Positions 15,967-23,160 of a stretch of DNA of 64,000 bases are shown piece after piece; the first letter of the stretch is position 1; every line of letters starts with the position of its first letter. The DNA is from an uncultured Christensenellaceae bacterium. GTDB lineage: Bacteria; Bacillota; Clostridia; Christensenellales; Borkfalkiaceae. Both the position numbers and the translations under genes were made by a program. The notes under the pieces are model-generated. The model did not search any database. It was not told the DNA's origin and was given only the letters and a program-made list of their open reading frames with translations. The stretch lies in contig CAJUKK010000001.1 in assembly GCA_910586985.1 (NCBI GenBank), positions 366,084 to 430,083 of the forward strand, in the 5' to 3' direction.

Positions 15967-17598
15967 ATGGCTAAACAGATTAAATACGGAGATGAAGCAA
16001 GAAAGGCGCTTGAAGCGGGCGTAAACGTTCTTGCAGATACGGTAAAGATTACGCTCGGGCCTAAGGGCAGAAACGTTGTGCTTGATAAAAAGTTCGGCGC
16101 CCCCCTCATCACCAACGACGGCGTTACGATCGCAAAAGAAATCGAACTCCCCGATCCTTTCGAAAATATGGGCGCACAGCTCGTCAAAGAAGTTTCTACA
16201 AAGACAAACGACGTTGCGGGCGACGGCACGACAACGGCAGTGCTCCTCGCACAAGCAATTATTCGCGAAGGCCTTAAAAACCTCGCGGCGGGCGCAAACC
16301 CTATTATTTTGAGAAAAGGCATCGACAAAGCGGTCACCGCGGCAGTCGAGCAGTTGAAATCCATTTCCAAGCGCGTTGACGGCAAAAAAGCAATTTCGCA
16401 AGTTGCATCTATCTCCGCAGGCGACGAAACGGTCGGCGAACTGATCGCAAAAGCAATGGAGATTGTCGGCAAAGACGGCGTAATCACCGTTGAGGAAGGC
16501 AAGTCCATGACAACCGAGCTCACAACCGTCGAAGGTATGCAGTTCGACCGCGGATACGCTTCCGCATACATGGTAACGAATACCGATAAGATGGAAGCGG
16601 TGCTTGACTCCCCCTACATTCTCATCACCGACAAAAAGATTTCCAACCTGCAGGAAATTCTGCCTGTTATCGAGCCGCTTGCTCAGCAAGGCGCAAGACT
16701 CCTTATCATTGCGGAGGACGTCGAAGGCGATGCGCTTGCGGCGCTTATCGTCAACAAACTCAAAGGCGTGTTCAACTGCGTAGCGGTCAAGGCTCCCGGA
16801 TTCGGCGACAGAAGAAAGGCAATGCTCGAAGATATCGCTGCGCTTACAGGAGGCACGGTAATCTCTTCCGATCTCGGTTATGAGTTTAAAGACGTTACGC
16901 CCGATATGCTCGGTAGAGCCAATCAGGTCAAAGTCGACAAAGACAACACGACGATTATCGACGGCGCAGGCGACAAAGAGAATATCAAAGCGCGCGTTGC
17001 CTCCATCAAAGCACAGATCGAAGTTACGACTTCCGATTATGACAGAGAAAAACTTCAGGAGCGTCTTGCAAAACTTGCAGGCGGCGTTGCGGTTATCAAC
17101 GTCGGCGCGGCGACAGAAGTTGAAATGAAGGAAAAGAAACTTAGAATCGACGACGCGCTCGCGGCAACGCGCGCGGCAGTTGAAGAAGGATTTGTCCCCG
17201 GCGGCGGCTCCGCTCTTCTGTCCTGCGTCCCCGTTCTGAAAAAACTTGTTTCTTCGCTCAACGGCGACGAAAAGACGGGCGCGCAAATTATTTTGAAAGC
17301 TTGTGAGGAACCCGTACGTCAGATCGCGGCAAACGCAGGCGTAGACGGCTCGGTCGTAGTTGATAAGATTCTTGCAAAGAAATCGGCAAATTACGGTTTC
17401 AATGCTCTGAAAAACGTTTATACCGATATGGTAGAAAGCGGAATCATCGATCCGACAAAGGTTACCCGTTCTGTATTGCAGAACGCCGCATCGGTTGCGT
17501 CCACTCTGCTTACGACGGAATCAATCGTAACGGATATCCCCACGCCTCCCGCGGCTGCACCCGCTCCTATGGGCGGCGATATGGGCGGTATGTATTAA
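15967..17598 (+). CDS. groL: Chaperonin GroEL
   Basis: The 60-kDa ATP-driven folding chamber. 543 residues starting MAKQIKYGDEARKALEAGVN, with the ATP site VAGDGTTTAVLLAQAI, AAVEEGFVPGGGSALL near residue 405, and the usual Gly-Met-rich tail (GGDMGGMY). Codon use is noticeably more GC-ending than neighbours, as expected for a highly expressed gene. Confidence 0.98.
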   Translation: MAKQIKYGDEARKALEAGVNVLADTVKITLGPKGRNVVLDKKFGAPLITNDGVTIAKEIELPDPFENMGAQLVKEVSTKTNDVAGDGTTTAVLLAQAIIREGLKNLAAGANPIILRKGIDKAVTAAVEQLKSISKRVDGKKAISQVASISAGDETVGELIAKAMEIVGKDGVITVEEGKSMTTELTTVEGMQFDRGYASAYMVTNTDKMEAVLDSPYILITDKKISNLQEILPVIEPLAQQGARLLIIAEDVEGDALAALIVNKLKGVFNCVAVKAPGFGDRRKAMLEDIAALTGGTVISSDLGYEFKDVTPDMLGRANQVKVDKDNTTIIDGAGDKENIKARVASIKAQIEVTTSDYDREKLQERLAKLAGGVAVINVGAATEVEMKEKKLRIDDALAATRAAVEEGFVPGGGSALLSCVPVLKKLVSSLNGDEKTGAQIILKACEEPVRQIAANAGVDGSVVVDKILAKKSANYGFNALKNVYTDMVESGIIDPTKVTRSVLQNAASVASTLLTTESIVTDIPTPPAAAPAPMGGDMGGMY

Positions 17599-17632
17599 AA
17601 TAATTCAAGCGCAAAAGCGTTCTGTATCAAAA

Positions 17633-17666
17633 AATCAAGGCAGATCTAATCCGCCTTGATTTTTTT
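17633..17666 (+). terminator. groESL terminator
   Basis: AATCAAGGC (17633-17641) pairs with GCCTTGATT (17653-17661), followed by a run of T. Confidence 0.9.
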
Positions 17667-17681
17667 AAGTCGATATAAATA

Positions 17682-17706
17682 AAAAACGGGTTTTTTACCC
17701 GTTTTT
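17682..17706. terminator. Bidirectional terminator between groEL and the VTT gene
   Basis: AAAAACGGG and CCCGTTTTT form a stem with A and T tracts on both sides, so it can act on either strand. It stands 13 bp after the minus-strand stop at 17719. Confidence 0.75.
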
Positions 17707-17718
17707 ATTTTTTAAGAT

Positions 17719-18738
17719 CTACTCTTTTTTCTTTGGAAGATCGTCTGTCTCATTCTCCCCTTTTTTAACGCCTTTTGTTACGATCGCGCCGTTCGGATCA
17801 ACAATTTCCACCGTAAACTCATCTTTTTTGATATCTTGCCGGACGCGTGTTTCACGATGAATTTTTTTATTAAACCAATTTTGGATAGCATCCGCTTTCT
17901 TATAGAGAATAACAAACAAGATTGCAACCAAAATAAAAAACGCAACCCAGATCAGAATTCCCCACCATGTATTAAACGGTATAAGAATAACGGAATAGCT
18001 TGTTACAAAAATTGCCGCTACGCGCGAAATAAGGATTACGACAAGGAAGAACGGAAGCGACATACTTGATAGTCCTGCAACGAAACACAGAATATCGTCA
18101 GGGAAAACAGGTAAAAGAAACATTGCGGAAAGTAAAAGTTTATCTTTTCCCTTGACTTTTTTTAACCATTTATCAAGTGTATCTTTACCGACAAGCCATG
18201 CCACGGCGCGATACCCTACGTATCGACCGATAATAAATGCAACCAACGAGCCGAGTACAATCCCTAAAAGACTATAAAGGCTGGATCTGAGCGGTCCGAA
18301 TAGCGCGCTTCCCGCCGCAACCGTTACAAAGCTCGGGATCGGCAATACGACGACTTGCAAAAATTGGAGGATAATAAAGAATACGCCCATCCAACCGCCG
18401 AACCGTCTTAAATAATCCTCAAGTTTATCCTTATCGCGCATTACCTCAAAAAATCCCGTTCTGAGCAACAGATAGAGAACGACAAGCGCAAATACAACAA
18501 GAACGTAACCTGTAATGCACGCCTTGTAAAAAACTTCTTTCCGAAATGCGTAAAAAACAACTTCACACACGGCGAGCGCGAGATTAAAAATCGTGCCTGA
18601 GATCAAAGCGGTAAGATAGAGTGCGTTTCCCCAATTTTCATGAAAAAAAGCAAGGCTCAATATCAGAAAAACCTCTGTAATGGTCGCCGCAATCAGCATT
18701 GACAGAATATGAATGATGAGATACCGCCGATTAACCAT
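17719..18738 (-). CDS. TVP38/TMEM64 (VTT/DedA-superfamily) membrane protein
   Basis: 339 residues with three N-terminal membrane helices (LIIHILSMLIAATITEVFLI; ALYLTALISGTIFNLALAV; ITGYVLVVFALVVLYLLL), then a VTT domain: FIILQFLQVVVLPIPSFVTV, AAGSALFGPLRSSLYSLLG, and SLVAFIIGRYVGYRAVAWLV. The C-terminal 45 residues are charged and cytosolic. Family members are implicated in lipid flipping or membrane homeostasis; the substrate here is unknown. The extra N-terminal helices make it longer than the simple VTT proteins. Confidence 0.85.
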   Translation of the reverse strand: MVNRRYLIIHILSMLIAATITEVFLILSLAFFHENWGNALYLTALISGTIFNLALAVCEVVFYAFRKEVFYKACITGYVLVVFALVVLYLLLRTGFFEVMRDKDKLEDYLRRFGGWMGVFFIILQFLQVVVLPIPSFVTVAAGSALFGPLRSSLYSLLGIVLGSLVAFIIGRYVGYRAVAWLVGKDTLDKWLKKVKGKDKLLLSAMFLLPVFPDDILCFVAGLSSMSLPFFLVVILISRVAAIFVTSYSVILIPFNTWWGILIWVAFFILVAILFVILYKKADAIQNWFNKKIHRETRVRQDIKKDEFTVEIVDPNGAIVTKGVKKGENETDDLPKKKE

Positions 18739-18761
18739 GTTCCTTCCTTTCGTAATAACTA

Positions 18762-19238
18762 TTATATACCGTTTTCAGAAGATTTATAATCGCTTTCCAC
18801 GGTTTTTAAGCTCTTTATCGCCATTCTCGCAAGTTCGTCGCAACGGTTATTCAACTCGTTGTCTGCATGCCCTTTTACCTTATGAAAAGTGACCTTATGC
18901 GTCCGTGTGAGCGTTAAAAGCCGCTGCCAGAGATCGACGTTTAAAACTGCCTTGCCGTCCCCTTTTTTCCAGCCGCACTTTTCCCAACCGTATACCCATC
19001 CCTGAAGAAAAGCGTTTACCGTATATGCGGAGTCGCTGTATACGTCTACCTCGCACGGAAACTTCAACCGCTCAAGTCCCATAATCACTGCGGTTACTTC
19101 CATACGATTATTGGTCGTCTCTCTTTCTCCTCCGGAAAGCTCGCGGCGATGTTCCCCGCATAGTAATATTGCGCCCCAACCGCCTGTACCCGGATTTCCC
19201 GAACATGCTCCGTCCGTATAGAGCGTTACTCTTGTCAT
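18762..19238 (-). CDS. rnhA: Ribonuclease HI
   Basis: Cleaves RNA in RNA-DNA hybrids. 158 residues with YTDGACSGNPGTGGWGAIL (catalytic D), the TTNNRMEVTAVIMGL glutamate, YSDSAYTVNAF (third D) and VKGHADNELNNRCDELA (H and last D). All four acidic residues are present. Overlaps proC by 4 nt. Confidence 0.96.
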   Translation of the reverse strand: MTRVTLYTDGACSGNPGTGGWGAILLCGEHRRELSGGERETTNNRMEVTAVIMGLERLKFPCEVDVYSDSAYTVNAFLQGWVYGWEKCGWKKGDGKAVLNVDLWQRLLTLTRTHKVTFHKVKGHADNELNNRCDELARMAIKSLKTVESDYKSSENGI

Positions 19239-20038
19239 AGCGAAAGCTCCTCTGCACGCTTAACCGCACAGTCTACCGCACGCTTTACGCTTTCTTTCCA
19301 ATTATCGAAAAAAAGACTTTCGAGGGCGGCAACGGTCGTACCGCCCTTAGAAGAAACTGCCGCGATCAATTCGTCAATCGACTGTCCGCCGTTATTTTCT
19401 ATGAGTTTTATTCCGCCTTTCATAGTCTGTAAAGCTAACATAAATGAATCGTTTTCCGAAAGCCCCTGTGCGATACCTGCCTCAACAAGCGATTGCATAA
19501 ATAAAAATACGTAAGCGGGGCCGCTCCCCGATAAGCCTGTAACTGCGTTTAAAAGTCCTTCGTTAAGCAGTATGACTTTGCCTACGGACAAAAACAGAGA
19601 TTTAACAAATTCTCTTTCTTCAACGGTCAAGCCGTTCGCGTCTAGTCCCGTCATCCCCTCGCCGATACTGCAAGGAAGATTGGGCATTGCGCGCGCGATT
19701 CTTAAGTTTCCGCCAAGAAAATTTTGGATTGATTGTTTTGTAACGCCCGCCATAATTGATATAATTACGGGAATATCCGCACCTTTAATATGATTGGCAA
19801 CGGCAGAAAAATTTTGCGGTTTTACGGAAAATAGCACAAAACGGCTGTTGTTTACTGTAAAAATATTATCATTAACAACGTGAATATTATTTTTAGAAAA
19901 CAGTTTGCGTCGTTCTTCGGATGGTTCGCTTACGACAATTTCCTGCGGCGAAATAATTCCCTTAGAAATTGCGCCGTCGAGAATTGCTTTTGCCATAAAT
20001 CCCCCGCCGATGACTCCGAGCGTATATGTTTTTTTCAT
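19235..20038 (-). CDS. proC: Pyrroline-5-carboxylate reductase
   Basis: Last step of proline synthesis. The N-terminal Rossmann loop is LGVIGGGFMAKAILDG, and the C-terminal signature GSGPAYVFLFMQSLVEAGIA is followed by TMKGGIKLIENNG and SSKGGTTVAALE. The frame is open 39 codons further upstream, but that stretch reads through the promoter region of the tRNA; the ATG at 20038 has AGGAAG upstream and gives a normal 267 residues. proA is 27 kb away and proB is not in the window. Confidence 0.95.
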   Translation of the reverse strand: MKKTYTLGVIGGGFMAKAILDGAISKGIISPQEIVVSEPSEERRKLFSKNNIHVVNDNIFTVNNSRFVLFSVKPQNFSAVANHIKGADIPVIISIMAGVTKQSIQNFLGGNLRIARAMPNLPCSIGEGMTGLDANGLTVEEREFVKSLFLSVGKVILLNEGLLNAVTGLSGSGPAYVFLFMQSLVEAGIAQGLSENDSFMLALQTMKGGIKLIENNGGQSIDELIAAVSSKGGTTVAALESLFFDNWKESVKRAVDCAVKRAEELSL

Positions 20039-20077
20039 AAAAAATCTTCCTTTTTTGCTTTTATTGCCGTAAAATTC

Positions 20078-20106
20078 TTGACGGATTACCAAGAATATTA
20101 TATAAT
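20078..20106 (+). promoter_or_regulatory. tRNA-Trp promoter
   Basis: TTGACG (20078-20083), 17 bp, TATAAT (20101-20106), with the tRNA beginning 14 bp further on. Confidence 0.8.
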
Positions 20107-20119
20107 GAAGTCCGTGCTT

Positions 20120-20194
20120 AGGGGAGTGGCTCAACGGTAGAGTAGCGGTCTCCAAAACCGTAGGTTGCGTGTTCGAATCGCGTCTCCCCTGCCA
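20120..20194 (+). tRNA. tRNA-Trp (anticodon CCA), CCA end encoded
   Basis: Acceptor arms AGGGGAG (20120-20126) and CTCCCCT (20184-20190) pair perfectly. The anticodon loop CTCCAAA between CGGT and ACCG gives anticodon CCA. GTTCGAATC forms the T loop. The genome encodes the 3' CCA after discriminator G. Confidence 0.97.
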
Positions 20195-20237
20195 AAGTGC
20201 TTAAATCGCAATATATTGTGATTTAAGCACTTTTTTT
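20195..20237 (+). terminator. tRNA-Trp terminator
   Basis: AAGTGCTTAAATC (20195-20207) pairs with GATTTAAGCACTT (20220-20232), and the palindrome CAATATATTG extends the stem, giving about 18 pairs. Seven T follow. It begins immediately after the encoded CCA. Confidence 0.92.
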
Positions 20238-20420
20238 CATACAATATATAGCGTCGCGTCCAAAAGTGTCCACCAAAGTGTCCACTAATGTGTCCACTAA
20301 ATCATTTTTTGCGGCAAAAAATTTCGCGTTTTTGAAGTCACATCTTCCATATTGTCCGTCTATAATTTTACAGAAAAACTTTGAAAAAGTCAATTCAAAG
20401 ATATACCGTAAAAGAAAAAT
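20223..20420 (-). other. Open minus-strand remnant with three VDTL repeats
   Basis: This part of the 487-bp stretch from the tRNA to the first small gene holds a minus-strand frame open for 65 codons, without a convincing start. It reads in part DFKNAKFFAAKND, then three repeats of LVDT, then FGRDAIYCMKKSA, and stops inside the tRNA terminator. The repeats correspond to three direct DNA repeats of about 12 bp (GTGTCCACYAA type) at 20265-20300. It may be a decayed 3' end of a gene once inserted at the tRNA; no function can be given. Confidence 0.35.
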
Positions 20421-20427
20421 TTATTCC

Positions 20428-20470
20428 TAACAAAAACAGAGCGCAATTACCGTAATTCCCATAGGGAATT
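20428..20470 (+). repeat. Left arm of a 43-bp imperfect inverted repeat
   Basis: TAACAAAAACAGAGCGCAA, nine variable bases, then TTCCCATAGGGAATT. The same 19 + 9 + 15 arrangement appears on the minus strand at 21232-21190. The 3' block is itself palindromic (AATTCCC-ATA-GGGAATT). About 38 of 43 bases agree. Confidence 0.85.
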
Positions 20471-20495
20471 TAATAAAACGCAAATAAAAAGGTTT

Positions 20496-20525
20496 AGGCA
20501 TAGCGTTAAGCTGTGCCTTTTCTGT
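20496..20525 (+). terminator. Terminator inside the cassette, before the small genes
   Basis: AGGCATAGC, loop GTTAA, GCTGTGCCT (one G-U pair) followed by T-rich sequence. Nothing between it and the tRNA terminator is an obvious plus-strand gene, so it insulates the cassette promoter from upstream reading. Confidence 0.75.
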
Positions 20526-20607
20526 ACTTTTTTTCGTGGACGAATTAGGCTACTCGTAGCCTAGTGAGATATAGATATGTTTTATATTTCCCGCAAAATT
20601 CAATCGG

Positions 20608-20636
20608 TTGCGTTCTTTCATTTTTCGTGATATAAT
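20608..20636 (+). promoter_or_regulatory. Promoter of the two small cassette genes
   Basis: TTGCGT (20608-20613), 17 bp, TATAAT (20631-20636); first start codon at 20679. Confidence 0.75.
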
Positions 20637-20678
20637 GACAGTAAGATAAACAGTAATTTACAAGTGAGGCGAGAAATT

Positions 20679-20846
20679 ATGAACACCGAAATTCGGGTTG
20701 CTATTGATAAATTTAAAGAGGTAAAAGATATATTAAAAAAATTTGATAGCAAAGATGAGGCAATAGAGTATCTGGTCAATGAAACAAAATTATCAAAAGA
20801 AGAATGTTCTACTGCATACGACATTATTATTAAAATTAAAAATTAA
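20679..20846 (+). CDS. Small charged helical protein, unknown function
   Basis: 55 residues, rich in K, E and D, predicted mostly helical (KFKEVKDILKKFDSKDEAIE, then TKLSKEECSTAYDIIIKI). I do not recognise a family. The start is the ATG at 20679, with GAGG nine bases upstream; a GTG at 20664 is in frame but lies over the ribosome site. It is AT-rich compared with the rest of the window and is followed after 26 bp by a second small gene under the same promoter. A regulator or antitoxin-like role is possible but nothing in the sequence shows it. Confidence 0.7.
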   Translation: MNTEIRVAIDKFKEVKDILKKFDSKDEAIEYLVNETKLSKEECSTAYDIIIKIKN

Positions 20847-20872
20847 ATTTCAATTTTGCGAGGCGTTAAAAA

Positions 20873-21076
20873 ATGAGTAAATATGAGCCGTTATGGAAGT
20901 ATTTAGAGGATAATAATAAAGAAAAATATATATTATCTTATGAAGAAATCAAGAACATTGTAGGGTTTGAAATAAATCATTCGTTTTTGACTTATAAGAA
21001 AGAGGCAAAAGAATATGGATATGAAGTCGGCAAAATATCAATGAAAGAAAGGGCAGTAATTTTTAACAGGTTATAA
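20873..21076 (+). CDS. Small protein of the KYxPLWxYL type, unknown function
   Basis: 67 residues. The pattern KYEPLWKYLE near the start, YEEIKNIVGFEINHSFLTYK in the middle and YGYEVGKISMKERAVIF near the end resembles a small domain I recall in many Bacillota proteins (I believe DUF7662, not verified), usually in mobile or variable regions. GCGAGG lies upstream of the ATG. The codon use is strongly A/T-ending, unlike the surrounding genes, which suggests transfer. Followed by a strong terminator. Confidence 0.75.
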   Translation: MSKYEPLWKYLEDNNKEKYILSYEEIKNIVGFEINHSFLTYKKEAKEYGYEVGKISMKERAVIFNRL

Positions 21077-21115
21077 CTATAAATTTCAATTTATCTTTCT
21101 AAAAGATTTGTAGTA

Positions 21116-21150
21116 AAAAGCTCTCGAACATATCGTTCGAGAGCTTTTGT
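21116..21150 (+). terminator. Terminator of the cassette genes
   Basis: AAAAGCTCTCGAAC (21116-21129) pairs perfectly with GTTCGAGAGCTTTT (21135-21148). The stem is 14 bp with a five-base loop. Confidence 0.9.
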
Positions 21151-21189
21151 CCTTGCTTGAAAGTATAACTCTTAATAATTTAGTTTTTT

Positions 21190-21232
21190 AATTCCCTATG
21201 GGAAGTGCGCTTTTTGCGCTCTGTTTTTGTTA
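21190..21232 (-). repeat. Right arm of the 43-bp inverted repeat
   Basis: Read on the minus strand from 21232: TAACAAAAACAGAGCGCAA, nine variable bases, TTCCCATAGGGAATT. The first three bases are the stop codon of the recombinase gene. Confidence 0.85.
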
Positions 21233-22063
21233 CAGTTCTATTTCTATGGAGTCGATAATCTGTTTTTGTGCGTTTGGAAACAAATGGCTGTATGTATTCA
21301 AGGTTTGCGTAATGTCATTATGTCCAAGCCGTTTCGATACGATTAGAATATTTTGACCTTTGTTGATGAGAAGCGATGCGTGGGAATGCCTTAAATCATG
21401 AATTCTTATTCGTTTAACTCCGGCTTTATCGGCATAAGCGTTGAACTGACGGCGTAAAGTTTGATCCGATAACGGTATCTTTCCGCCGAAAACAAAATTG
21501 TTTTCTTGAAAATCGTACTCTTGTTGACATAAATTTTTATACTCTTGCAACAATTTCAACAGGTTTTGCGGCATTACTATTTTACGATAGAAAGCCTTGT
21601 TTTTCGGCGTTGTTATTTGATATTTTCTTCCCCCTATGCAATGCCACCCCATGGAAGCGGAATTCCTTGTGTTGAATTCTTCGGTTACAATGATACCCTT
21701 CTGCGGTCTTTTTCTATTCAGAGATTTACTTATTGTCACTTCCGATCTAAAAAAATCCACGTCGTTCCATGTTAAAGCCAACGCCTCGCCCTTTCTTGTT
21801 TCCATTAAATACATGAAAGAAAAGAAACAACGATATGTATCATCATTCATAACGGAATAAACTTTTTGAAATTCTTCTTCCGACCATATTTTCATTTCTT
21901 GACGCGGCTCTATATTTCTGAAATTCCCCACTTTACTAACCACATTTTCCGTTAAGCTATGAAACTTTATGCCATAGTTTAACAACGCAGTAAATCCGCA
22001 GTAAATTTTCGATTTATATATATACTTATAATTTGTGGAATTTAAGTACGCTTGCCAATCCAT
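21230..22063 (-). CDS. Tyrosine recombinase / integrase, N-terminally shortened
   Basis: 277 residues containing the whole catalytic domain: first arginine in METRKGEALALTW, the lysine region before KAFYRKIVMP, HDLRHSHASLL (H-x-x-R), LGHNDITQTLNTYSHL (second H and the nucleophile Y). Typical phage or transposon integrases have about 370-400 residues, with an arm-binding domain and a complete SAM-like core-binding domain first. Here only the tail of the core-binding domain is left, and an in-frame TGA lies shortly upstream of the ATG. It could still bind core sites but probably not arm sites. The stop codon lies in the right arm of the inverted repeat. Confidence 0.88.
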   Translation of the reverse strand: MDWQAYLNSTNYKYIYKSKIYCGFTALLNYGIKFHSLTENVVSKVGNFRNIEPRQEMKIWSEEEFQKVYSVMNDDTYRCFFSFMYLMETRKGEALALTWNDVDFFRSEVTISKSLNRKRPQKGIIVTEEFNTRNSASMGWHCIGGRKYQITTPKNKAFYRKIVMPQNLLKLLQEYKNLCQQEYDFQENNFVFGGKIPLSDQTLRRQFNAYADKAGVKRIRIHDLRHSHASLLINKGQNILIVSKRLGHNDITQTLNTYSHLFPNAQKQIIDSIEIEL

Positions 22064-22087
22064 TGTTGCACTTAGTTTGACAATTCA

Positions 22088-22116
22088 CCGAGACGCGATT
22101 AAAATTGCGGTCTCGG
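22088..22116. repeat. Hairpin at the truncation point of the recombinase gene
   Basis: CCGAGAC pairs with GTCTCGG, with an inner GCGATT/AATTGC helix. The stretch from recombinase start (22063) to esterase stop (22161) holds nothing else clear. The 11-mer GAGACGCGATT (22090-22100) is also found, as reverse complement, in the 3' half of tRNA-Trp (20174-20186 region). Confidence 0.5.
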
Positions 22117-22160
22117 GCGGATAGATTTCCGCTCCTAGCAAGCTGCTTTTTACGAAAATT

Positions 22161-23003
22161 TTATTTCACCGATTCTATTTTGAATCCGCGATTTGTTAAA
22201 AAGGTCAGCGCAAGCGGAAACCATACCGCTATTTCAGGACGAATCCCTTCTTGATCAAAACTGTCGTTCATTTCCGCATCGGCAAGACTTAATCCGTGCC
22301 GTCCATGCGGAAAAATATGCAATTCAAACGGAACGCGCGCATTGCGATAAGCTGTTGCAAGGCAAATAGAATTTTCAACAGGTACGCAATCATCATCTGC
22401 CGTATGCCAGATAAACGCAGGCGGCGCAGCCTTATCAACTGCCTTTTCAAGAGAAAGAAATTCAACTAACCTTTCCTGATTACCCGTTACCATATCGCGA
22501 GAACCATCGTGCGTAATCCCACGCTCCATTGAAATAACCGAGTAAGAGAAAATAGCGGCGTTAGGTTTTACATTACTGTCTCCGAGAATTGCTTTTACTT
22601 CCTCGGCATCCGAACGCAGCGAAAGCGTGCCAAGCAAATGACCGCCCGCAGAAAAACCGATTGCCGCAACTTTATCTGCCGCAATCCGCATTTCTTCCGC
22701 ATTATCGCGAATATATTTCATTGCCATTGCCGCTTGAATTAATTGGGAAGGATAACCGGTCTGTACCTCGTAATCCAATACAAACGCCGCAAAACCGTTT
22801 GCTAAAAAGCGAAGCGCGACAGGTTCGCTCTCCCGTTCCGAACACATCCAATAACCGCCTCCCGGAATCACAAGCATTGCGGGACGAATTTTAGGACGAT
22901 TTTCCGCGCAAAATGACGGAAGATACACTGTCAGATACCCCTTTTTTGCATTGCCGCGCGGAATTTTACAATAGTCGTATAAGTCGATTACTTTATTTGT
23001 CAT
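22161..23003 (-). CDS. Alpha/beta-hydrolase, acetyl-xylan-esterase-like
   Basis: 280 residues with the oxyanion-hole IPGGGYWMC, nucleophile elbow GFSAGGHLL (GxSxG), a late acidic ADDDCVP and histidine GRHGLSLA: a complete Ser-Asp-His set. No signal peptide, so intracellular. Esterases of this form remove acetyl groups from xylo-oligosaccharides; its place next to a GH51 arabinofuranosidase supports hemicellulose use. It has its own promoter (23026-23054) behind the GH51 terminator. Confidence 0.82.
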   Translation of the reverse strand: MTNKVIDLYDYCKIPRGNAKKGYLTVYLPSFCAENRPKIRPAMLVIPGGGYWMCSERESEPVALRFLANGFAAFVLDYEVQTGYPSQLIQAAMAMKYIRDNAEEMRIAADKVAAIGFSAGGHLLGTLSLRSDAEEVKAILGDSNVKPNAAIFSYSVISMERGITHDGSRDMVTGNQERLVEFLSLEKAVDKAAPPAFIWHTADDDCVPVENSICLATAYRNARVPFELHIFPHGRHGLSLADAEMNDSFDQEGIRPEIAVWFPLALTFLTNRGFKIESVK

Positions 23004-23025
23004 ATGATACCATCCTATAATCTGT

Positions 23026-23054
23026 ATTATAACATGGAATCGTCAAACGGTCAA
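23026..23054 (-). promoter_or_regulatory. Esterase promoter
   Basis: On the minus strand TTGACC (23054-23049), 17 bp, TATAAT (23031-23026). Confidence 0.75.
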
Positions 23055-23071
23055 TTAAATTAAAGAACATT

Positions 23072-23112
23072 AAAAGAAATCGCTCCGCACCTTTACCTTT
23101 GGTGCGGAGCGA
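23072..23112 (-). terminator. GH51 gene terminator
   Basis: On the minus strand TCGCTCCGCACC, nine-base loop, GGTGCGGAGCGA, then TTTCTTTT. A 14-bp palindrome CGCACAATTGTGCG lies between it and the stop codon. Confidence 0.85.
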
Positions 23113-23160
23113 ATCCCCCCTGTTCTCTATCTCTCCGCACAATTGTGCGCGAAGTGCAAA

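Noticed and set aside
15910..17286. 458-codon open frame on the minus strand
   Set aside because: It is antisense to groEL throughout, is rich in R, C, F and has no family features. groEL is certain.
21121..21143. LexA-like box (CGAAC-n-GTTCG)
   Set aside because: The spacing is five, not four, and the sequence is the stem of a strong terminator.
20428..21232. Classical DDE transposon with terminal inverted repeats
   Set aside because: No target-site duplication flanks the arms, no DDE transposase is inside, and one arm contains the recombinase stop codon.
20174..22100. Direct-repeat attL/attR pair between tRNA-Trp and the integrase end
   Set aside because: The shared 11-mer is in inverted orientation, and no direct copy of the tRNA 3' end was found in the window.
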